Below are positions 44,861 through 50,881 of a DNA stretch of 64,000 nucleotides, piece by piece (position 1 is the stretch's first letter; each line of letters opens with the position of its first letter). A program made the translations under genes and the position numbers. A model generated the notes under the pieces. That model saw nothing but the letters and a program-made list of their open reading frames with translations. It did no database searches and had not been told where the DNA came from. Source of the DNA: Ectothiorhodospira mobilis (GTDB lineage: Bacteria; Pseudomonadota; Gammaproteobacteria; Ectothiorhodospirales; Ectothiorhodospiraceae); the NCBI RefSeq assembly GCF_900114895.1, contig NZ_FOUO01000003.1, positions 124,001 through 188,000 on the forward strand, in the 5' to 3' direction.

Positions 44861-45044
44861 TCACTGCAGCACGCCCCCGGTGCGGGGGCCGGCCATGACG
44901 TCGCCGGGGCGGTGCACCAGCCCGCAGGGGTCCGGATTGCGGTCGATCCGCCGGTTCGGTTTCCCAAAACCAGCCCAGTGCGCGCCCGCAGGCGGCGCGG
45001 TCCTCGGCCTGGTGGATCTGTCGGATGAGTGCATCAGTGTGCAT
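44861..45044 (-). pseudogene. Possible frameshifted small gene between actP and acs
   Basis: Minus-strand ATG at 45044 opens a protein-like start (MHTDALIRQIHQAEDRAACG, then RALGWFWETEP). Shifting the frame by +1 near 44950 gives IDRNPDPCGLVHRPGDVMAG and then PRTGGVLQ with a stop at 44861. That second part has almost only G/C third positions, like true genes here. Neither frame is convincing alone and no ribosome-binding site is seen. It could be a decayed gene, a programmed shift, an assembly error or chance. Confidence 0.25.
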
Positions 45045-45086
45045 GACGGTGAGCGGCGTTGGCCGCCGGGCCTGGGTCCCGTCTTC

Positions 45087-45137
45087 CAGGACCCTTCCCT
45101 CAGGCCGTGGCCATGACGGCCTGAGGGAAGGGTCCTG
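45087..45137. repeat. Perfect 22-bp inverted repeat with 7-base loop
   Basis: 45087-45108 is the exact reverse complement of 45116-45137, loop GGCCATG. It lies in the gap between actP and acs, after the actP terminator on the minus strand. A GGGTCC at 45075-45080 can compete with the right arm for the GGACCC of the left arm, so two exclusive hairpins are possible. No T-tail on either side. Confidence 0.8.
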
Positions 45138-45155
45138 CCGTTGCCCCGATGGGCA

Positions 45156-45179
45156 AGGGCCCCGCCGAAGCGGGGCCCT
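45156..45179 (-). terminator. Intrinsic terminator of the DUF4212-actP operon (UUCG loop on the minus strand)
   Basis: AGGGCCCCGC (45156-45165) pairs with GCGGGGCCCT (45170-45179). On the minus strand the loop is TTCG closed by C-G. It starts 26 bases after the actP stop. The T-tail is only two bases, the same style as the pnp terminator. Confidence 0.7.
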
Positions 45180-45204
45180 GCCTTGATGGATCGTCCCGAT
45201 TCGG

Positions 45205-46971
45205 TCAGGCCGTGTCGGCGCGCGGCACACGCACGCTTTCCACCAGGTCCTGGATCTCCTTCGGCGGCGGGGCCGTCAGCTTGGACACGACGAAGGCGGT
45301 GATCACATTGAAGATCGCGCCGACGGTGCCAAAGCCCTGGGGGGCGATGCCCAGCAGCCAGCCGTCCGGGTTGTCCGCCAGCATGGCGGTGCCCGGGAAG
45401 AAGAACCACCCCTTGTACAGGAAGATGTAGATCAGGGTGATGGAGATGCCCACCAGCATGCCGGCGATGGCCCCCTGACGGTTCATCCGCTTGTAGAAGA
45501 TGCCCATCATGAGCACGGGGAAGAGCGAGGAGGCCGCCAGACCGAAGGCCAGGGCCACCACCTCGGCCGCGAAGCCCGGCGGGTTCAGCCCCAGGTATCC
45601 GGCCAGGAGGATGGCCGCCACCATGGCCAGGCGTCCTGCCATGAGCTCGTTCTTCTCCGAGATCTTGGGCATGAACACGCCCTTGAGCAGGTCGTGGGAG
45701 ATGGCCGAGGAGATGGCCAGCAGCAGGCCCGCCGCGGTGGACAGGGCCGCCGCGATGCCGCCGGCCGCCACCAGGGCGATCACCCAGTTGGGCAGGCTCG
45801 CGATCTCGGGGTTGGCCAGCACCATGATGTCGCGGTCCAGGTTGGCGACGGTGTAGCCGTCCAGTTCCGCTTCCTCGGTCCATGCGGGCGGGTTCTTGTA
45901 GTTATAGTAGTGAACCCGTTCGCCGTCCCCTTCCTGCTCGAACTGCAGCAGGCCGGTCTCTTCCCAGGTGCGCATCCACTGCGGCCGGTCCTCGTAGACC
46001 ATGGCGGCCTCGGGGTTGCCCACGCCGCCCGGGTGGAAGGTGTCGATCAGGTTGTACATGGCCATGGCGCCCACGGCGGGGGCGGTGGTGTACAGGATGG
46101 AGATGAACACCAGGGCCCAGCCGGCGGATTTGCGGGCGTCGCGCACCCGGGGCACGGTGAAGAAGCGGATGATCACGTGGGGCAGGCCCGCGGTCCCGAT
46201 CATCAGCGCCATGGTCAGCAGGAAGATGTTCATGGTGCTGAGATTGCGGTTGGTGGTGTACTCATTGAAGCCGAGGTCCACCAGGGTCTGGTCCAGTGCG
46301 TTGAGCAGGTACATCCCGTCCTGACCGCTCAGGGTGCCCCCCAGGCCCGTCTGGGGCAGGAAGTGGCCGGTGAGCTGCAGGGAGATGAAGATGGCGGGCA
46401 CCGTATAGGCGAAGATCATCACCACGTACTGGGCGATCTGGGTGTAGGTGATGCCCTTCATGCCGCCGAGCACGGCGTACACGAAGACCACGCCCATGCC
46501 GGCGATGAGGCCCCAGAGCAGGTCCACCTCCAGAAAGCGGGAGAAGGCGATGCCCACGCCGCGCATCTGCCCGATGACGTAGGTGATGGAGATCACCAGC
46601 AGGCAGATCACGGCCACGATGCGCGCGGTGTTGGAGTAGAACCGGTCGCCCACGAACTGCGGCACCGTGAACTTGCCGAACTTGCGCAGGTACGGGGCCA
46701 GCAGCAGGGCCATGAGCACGTAGCCGCCGGTCCAGCCCATGAGGTAGACCGATCCGCTATAGCCCAAGAAGGCGATCAGGCCCGCCATGGAGATGAAGGA
46801 GGCCGCCGACATCCAGTCCGCCGCGGTGGCCATGCCGTTGGCCACGGGGTTGACCCCCTTGCCGGCCACGTAGAATTCGCCCGTGCTGCCCGCACGGGCC
46901 CAGATGGCGATGCCGATGTACAGCGCGAAGGTGGCACCGACCACCAGGTAGATCATTAGTTTGAGATCCAT
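45205..46971 (-). CDS. actP: Cation/acetate symporter ActP-like (SSS family, VC_2705 type)
   Basis: 588-residue sodium:solute symporter with about 13 helices; opens with LMIYLVVGATFALYIGIAIW and contains AASFISMAGLIAFLGYSGSV (sodium-binding first-helix region) and the YVVMIFAYTVPAIFISLQLT core. A large insertion with polar sequence (about 305-375) is typical of the VC_2705 subfamily, which pairs with the small DUF4212 protein encoded immediately upstream (16 bases between). Probable substrate is acetate or another short monocarboxylate. Confidence 0.9.
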   Translation of the reverse strand: MDLKLMIYLVVGATFALYIGIAIWARAGSTGEFYVAGKGVNPVANGMATAADWMSAASFISMAGLIAFLGYSGSVYLMGWTGGYVLMALLLAPYLRKFGKFTVPQFVGDRFYSNTARIVAVICLLVISITYVIGQMRGVGIAFSRFLEVDLLWGLIAGMGVVFVYAVLGGMKGITYTQIAQYVVMIFAYTVPAIFISLQLTGHFLPQTGLGGTLSGQDGMYLLNALDQTLVDLGFNEYTTNRNLSTMNIFLLTMALMIGTAGLPHVIIRFFTVPRVRDARKSAGWALVFISILYTTAPAVGAMAMYNLIDTFHPGGVGNPEAAMVYEDRPQWMRTWEETGLLQFEQEGDGERVHYYNYKNPPAWTEEAELDGYTVANLDRDIMVLANPEIASLPNWVIALVAAGGIAAALSTAAGLLLAISSAISHDLLKGVFMPKISEKNELMAGRLAMVAAILLAGYLGLNPPGFAAEVVALAFGLAASSLFPVLMMGIFYKRMNRQGAIAGMLVGISITLIYIFLYKGWFFFPGTAMLADNPDGWLLGIAPQGFGTVGAIFNVITAFVVSKLTAPPPKEIQDLVESVRVPRADTA

Positions 46972-46987
46972 GATGTCTCCCCCAGTG

Positions 46988-47254
46988 TCACTCTTCGTGG
47001 ACGTCGAACTTGCGGTCCAGACGGTTCATGCGCCAGGCGTAGAAGAAGATCAACATCAGAAAGACGTAGATCGACCCCTGCTGCGCCATCCAGAAGCCCA
47101 GCGGATAGCCGCCCAGCGAGATCAGGTTCAGCACGTCCACCATGAAGATGGGCAGTACGTAACCGGCGATGAACCAGACGATCAGGCACCCGATGAGGAT
47201 GCGCAGGTTCGCCTTCCAGTAGGCGCTTCGCTGTTCTTGAAGCTTTGTGTTCAT
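46988..47254 (-). CDS. DUF4212 protein, small subunit of the sodium/substrate symporter
   Basis: 88 residues with two membrane helices (about 18-43 and 58-74) and the family motif QRSAYWKANLRILIGCLIVW. GGAGGAG precedes ATG 47254 by about 8 bases. Always paired with VC_2705-type symporters, as with the next gene here. Thought to assist the transporter; the exact role is not established. Confidence 0.9.
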   Translation of the reverse strand: MNTKLQEQRSAYWKANLRILIGCLIVWFIAGYVLPIFMVDVLNLISLGGYPLGFWMAQQGSIYVFLMLIFFYAWRMNRLDRKFDVHEE

Positions 47255-47390
47255 GGGATACTCCTCCGTACAAAGGTCTTGTTGTGGACTGCGTGGGTCG
47301 GTTTCACCCGGTCTTCCTCCATCGTTCCGTTTTTGGTCATCGTCGAGCGCATTGTCGTAAGAACCTCTCATCCTCCCCTTGAAACATGCG

Positions 47391-47410
47391 GCCGCGGCAC
47401 GGGCCGCGGC
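47391..47410. other. GC-only hairpin between the DUF294 gene and the DUF4212-actP operon
   Basis: GCCGCGGC at 47391-47398 and again at 47403-47410, each self-complementary, with a 4-base loop. It is about 55 bases after the DUF294 stop and about 135 bases before DUF4212, so it may attenuate or terminate read-through. No T-run follows. The rest of the 210-base gap shows no clear sigma-70 or sigma-54 promoter. Confidence 0.4.
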
Positions 47411-47464
47411 GGGATTCCTCCCTGGCGCGCCGGGGCCTTCTGCGGGCCCCGTCCGCGAACCTCC

Positions 47465-49390
47465 CTATAACTGGTAGTCCAGGGCCAGGCGGGACTGGAG
47501 CTTGCGCACCTGACGGAAGGCCTCCTTCAGGATGCGCTGCTCCAGCTCGTCCAGGCGCTCCGGATTGATGAAATTGCTCAGCGGCTGCCCCGCCTGGGCC
47601 TGGTCCTGATGGCTGCGCATGCGCAGTAGCTGGATGTAGTGATAGGCGTTGAGCCAGGCGGCCACGTCCTCGCGCTTCATCAGCCCGGCCCCGGCACAGG
47701 CCTCCAGGCGCCGGGCGGTGTTGCTCTCTGGCACCTGGTGGGCGAGGGCATAGATGCGGGCCACGTCCACGATGGGGGTGGCCCCGTTCACCTTCAGGTC
47801 CAGACTGCGGGGGTGGCTCCCGCCGGAGGTGACCTTGAAGTCCCCGAACAGCCCCAGGGGCGGACGCAGGCGCAGGGCGTTCTCCGCCATCTGGCGCAGG
47901 AAGCGGCTGTTCTGGGAGGTCTTCTCCAGCAGCCATGTGCGCAGGTCCTCCCCCGCGGCCTGGTTGCCGTGGAGGACGCGAAAATCGAAGTAGATGCTGG
48001 CGTTGAGCAGGTGGCGCGGCGTGCCCTGGTCGATCCAGCGGGTGAAGCGCTGGCGCCATTCGTCTGCGCTCAGGCAGCATTCCGGGTTGCCCGCCATGAC
48101 GTTGCCCTTGCACAGGGGGAAACCGCACAGGTCCAGGGCCTGGTTGATGCGCTGGGCCAGGGGCAGCAGCCGCTGCCGCGCCTCCTCGACGGACATGCCC
48201 TCCCGGGGCAGGAACAGGATGCCGTTGTCCTGGTCCGTCTTCAGGGTCTGCTCCTGGCGCCCCTCGCTGCCGAAGGCCAGCCAGGTGAATTCCGGCAGTT
48301 CCGGGTCCGTGTCGTCCAGACAGAGGCGGATCACCCGCCGGGTCACCTGGTCATTGAGCAGGGTGATGATCTGGGTGATCTGATCCACCCGCACCCCCTG
48401 GGCGATCATCTGCCCGATGAGCAGGTGAACGTCCCGCCCCAGGCGTGCCAGGGTGGCCACGTCCTCCGCGCGTCCCACCGCCCGGCTCAGGTTCACCAGC
48501 CCCACCCGCTGCAGCGAGAACAGGTCCCGCTCGGAGATGACCCCGGTGAGCCGGCCCCGCTCCACGATGCACAGATGATGGAAGCCGTGGCTCGCCATGA
48601 GCATGGCCGCCTCGAAGGCGAACGCCGTGGGGGGCAGGGTGATGGGGTCCGGGGTCATCACCGCCTCGATGGGCTCGTCCAGGCCCACCTCCGGCAGGGA
48701 GACGCGGCTGAGCAGGTCATGCAGCGTGAACACCCCCAGGGGACGATGATTCGCATCCACCACCACCACGCTGCCCACGTGTTCGTCGTCCATGGTCTGC
48801 AGCACCCGGCGGATGGGGGTGCCCGGCGGGCAGGTGACCGGGTCACGGCGCACCCGCTCCCCCAGGGTGATGTTCAGGGAGGTATCGCCCCCCAGCCCCG
48901 CCGCGGCGCTGGCCTGGACCTGGCGGCGCACCTTGTCCAGCAGGCTGGCCAGGCGGCGCGTGCAGAAATCCTGGAACTCCCCGGACATGCGAAAGAGCTT
49001 GTGGAAGTCCTCCCGGTCCAGTTCAAAGCAGAAGGTGTCCTCCGCCGCGCGGTAACGGGTGCGCACCGGCCGCCGCCCCATGAGGGCCCCCACGGGGAAG
49101 CACTCCCCGGGGACCAGCTCCCAGGCGGTGCTGGTGATGTTGCCGTCCGCGTCCAGCGGTTCCCCCAGGACGCGGCCCTGCTTGATGATGAAGAAACGGT
49201 TCGCCGGGCCGGCGCGGGGGCCGGTCACCTCCTCGTCGTGGGCGTAGAACACCAGCTTCAGGCGCTTGGCCAGGAACTCCAGGTGCACCGGATCCATCTG
49301 GTCGAACGGCGAATGCCGCCCCAGGAATTCCATCACCGGGATCAATACGCCCTGGGGGCGTTCCTGACCGCTTGGGGGGTCCGTGTGCAT
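47465..49390 (-). CDS. DUF294 nucleotidyltransferase-like protein with cNMP-binding and CBS domains
   Basis: 641 residues from ATG 49390. Order of domains: cyclic-nucleotide-binding-like (about 20-150), a CBS pair (about 175-300, with VGSVVVVDANHRPLGVFTLH and LTGVISERDLFS), a DUF294 nucleotidyltransferase-like core with LAFGSEGRQEQTLKTDQDNG, and a helical C-terminal domain. Such proteins often neighbour acetate permeases and SSS kinases; they may uridylylate/adenylylate a partner, but no activity is proven. Preceded by a sigma-54 promoter and regulator-type dyads, so it is a likely direct target of the NtrC-type regulator encoded just upstream. Confidence 0.9.
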   Translation of the reverse strand: MHTDPPSGQERPQGVLIPVMEFLGRHSPFDQMDPVHLEFLAKRLKLVFYAHDEEVTGPRAGPANRFFIIKQGRVLGEPLDADGNITSTAWELVPGECFPVGALMGRRPVRTRYRAAEDTFCFELDREDFHKLFRMSGEFQDFCTRRLASLLDKVRRQVQASAAAGLGGDTSLNITLGERVRRDPVTCPPGTPIRRVLQTMDDEHVGSVVVVDANHRPLGVFTLHDLLSRVSLPEVGLDEPIEAVMTPDPITLPPTAFAFEAAMLMASHGFHHLCIVERGRLTGVISERDLFSLQRVGLVNLSRAVGRAEDVATLARLGRDVHLLIGQMIAQGVRVDQITQIITLLNDQVTRRVIRLCLDDTDPELPEFTWLAFGSEGRQEQTLKTDQDNGILFLPREGMSVEEARQRLLPLAQRINQALDLCGFPLCKGNVMAGNPECCLSADEWRQRFTRWIDQGTPRHLLNASIYFDFRVLHGNQAAGEDLRTWLLEKTSQNSRFLRQMAENALRLRPPLGLFGDFKVTSGGSHPRSLDLKVNGATPIVDVARIYALAHQVPESNTARRLEACAGAGLMKREDVAAWLNAYHYIQLLRMRSHQDQAQAGQPLSNFINPERLDELEQRILKEAFRQVRKLQSRLALDYQL

Positions 49391-49427
49391 CAAGGCCTGT
49401 CGCCGCCGTGGATGATGCGGGACATAA

Positions 49428-49443
49428 AGCATGCATCGTGCCG
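49428..49443 (-). promoter_or_regulatory. Sigma-54 (-24/-12) promoter for the DUF294 gene
   Basis: On the minus strand the sequence reads CGGCACG-ATGC-ATGCT. Against the sigma-54 consensus TGGCACG-N4-TTGCW only the first T and one T of TTGC differ. The GG and GC pairs are at the required spacing, with GC of -12 at 49430-49429. The predicted start near 49417 leaves a leader of about 27 bases to ATG 49390. Confidence 0.8.
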
Positions 49444-49450
49444 GATTGGT

Positions 49451-49531
49451 GTTCCCTGAGGAAACAAGGACATACAGGGACAGAGGGGTGGCCGGGTGTT
49501 ACCTCGGGTAACGGCTGTTACCTGAGGTAAC
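49451..49531 (-). promoter_or_regulatory. Upstream activator dyads (GTTACC-N3-GGTAAC) before the sigma-54 promoter
   Basis: GTTACCTCGGGTAAC (49498-49512) and GTTACCTGAGGTAAC (49517-49531) are near-identical perfect dyads with centres 19 bp apart. A weaker copy, GTTCCCTGAGGAAAC, is at 49451-49465. Centres are about 41, 88 and 107 bp upstream of the predicted start, where NtrC-type activators bind. The palindromes match the Fis-type recognition helix of such regulators. CbrB-type sites are similar from memory only. Confidence 0.75.
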
Positions 49532-49558
49532 ACCCGGGGGTGTCCGGATCGCGCCTGC

Positions 49559-50881
49559 TCACCCCTTGGGCCGGGGGATGCCCAGGCGGTTGCGGCGCTC
49601 CCACAGGGCCTTGCGGCTGATGCCCAGGCGGCGGGCCAGTTCCGTCTCGGTCATGTGTCCCTGGTTCTCCAGGACGAAGCGGCGGAAGTAGGCCTCCAGG
49701 CTGGTGCGGCCTTCCCCGCCGCACTCCGCAGCCGGGGTGAGGGCCAGGTGTTCGGGGCGGATGGGCTCGCCGTCGGCCAGGATCACCGCCCGCTCGATGG
49801 CGTTCTCCAGTTCGCGCACGTTGCCGGGCCAGCTGTGGGCCTGCATCGCCTGCAGCGCGGCCGGGTCCAGATCCACCGGGTTGCGCTTGAGGCGCTTGCA
49901 GGCCTTCTCCAGCAGGAAGCGGGCCAGCTGCGGCAGGTCCTCCCGGCGCTCCCGCAGGGGCGGGAGAGTGATCTCCATGACCTTGAGGCGGTAGTAGAGG
50001 TCCTCGCGAAAGGCCCCCTCGCGCACCATGGACTCCAGGTCTCGGTGGGTGGCCGCCAGCAGGCGCACGTCCACCTTGCGGCTCTGGGTAGAGCCCACGC
50101 GGCGGATCTCGCCGTCCTGCAAGACCCGCAGCAGGCGGGACTGGGCCTGGGGGGTGAGTTCGCCGATCTCGTCCAGGAACAGGGTGCCGGTGTCGGCGGC
50201 CTCCACCAGGCCCTGGCGGGTCTGCCCGGCGCCGGTGAAGGCCCCCTTCTCGTGGCCGAAGAGCTCCGATTCCAGCAGGCCCTCGGGGATGGCGGCGCAG
50301 TTGACGCTGATCAGCGGGGCCTGGGCGCGGGGGCCCTTCTTGTGGATGGCCCGGGCCACCAGCTCCTTGCCCGTGCCCGATTCGCCGCGGATGAGCACGG
50401 TGATGTCGGTGGGGGAGACCTTCTCCACCATGCGGCAGACCTGGCGCATGGCCGGGGCCTCGCCCACCATGCCGTCCACGGGGTAGACCTCGCCCATCTC
50501 CGACTGCAGCTGGGCGTTCTCCTTCTCCAGCTGGTGCTGCTTGAGGATGCGGGCGACGCACAGCAGCATCTCGTCGTGGTCGAAGGGCTTGGCGATGTAG
50601 TCCGCCGCCCCCTGTTTCATGGCGTCCACGGCGGAGCGTACGCTGGCGTAGCTGGTCATGATGAGCACGGGGACCCCGGGCAGCTCGCCGGCGAGACGGA
50701 TGCCCTCGCCGTCGGGCAGGCGCAGGTCGCAGATGAGCAGGTCGAAGGCGGCCTCGCCGCAGTGGGTCCGGGCCTCCTGCAGGCTGCCGGCCTCGGCCAC
50801 GCGATAGCCCTCGTGTTCCAGCAGGCGCACCAGGGCGCGGCGGATGACGGTTTCGTCCTCGACGACGAGAATGCGGTTCAA
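49559..50881 (-). CDS. Sigma-54-dependent response regulator (NtrC family)
   Basis: 440 residues from TTG 50881, 7 bases after GAGGAGG and overlapping the kinase stop (TTGA). Receiver domain 1-115 with phospho-acceptor Asp52 (ICDLRLPDG). AAA+ domain with Walker A GESGTGKE at 166-173, the sigma-54 contact GAFTGA at 213-218 and Walker B GTLFLDEIG. Fis-type helix-turn-helix at the C-terminus (MTETELARRLGISRKALWER). Forms a two-component pair with the SSS-kinase upstream. An ACACCC/GGGTGT hairpin (49530-49543) follows its stop. Confidence 0.93.
   Translation of the reverse strand: MNRILVVEDETVIRRALVRLLEHEGYRVAEAGSLQEARTHCGEAAFDLLICDLRLPDGEGIRLAGELPGVPVLIMTSYASVRSAVDAMKQGAADYIAKPFDHDEMLLCVARILKQHQLEKENAQLQSEMGEVYPVDGMVGEAPAMRQVCRMVEKVSPTDITVLIRGESGTGKELVARAIHKKGPRAQAPLISVNCAAIPEGLLESELFGHEKGAFTGAGQTRQGLVEAADTGTLFLDEIGELTPQAQSRLLRVLQDGEIRRVGSTQSRKVDVRLLAATHRDLESMVREGAFREDLYYRLKVMEITLPPLRERREDLPQLARFLLEKACKRLKRNPVDLDPAALQAMQAHSWPGNVRELENAIERAVILADGEPIRPEHLALTPAAECGGEGRTSLEAYFRRFVLENQGHMTETELARRLGISRKALWERRNRLGIPRPKG

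Noticed and set aside
47255-47464. Regulator dyads or a sigma-54 promoter directly before DUF4212-actP
   Set aside because: No GTTAC/GTAAC pair and no GG-N10-GC element of the right kind was found on reading both strands.
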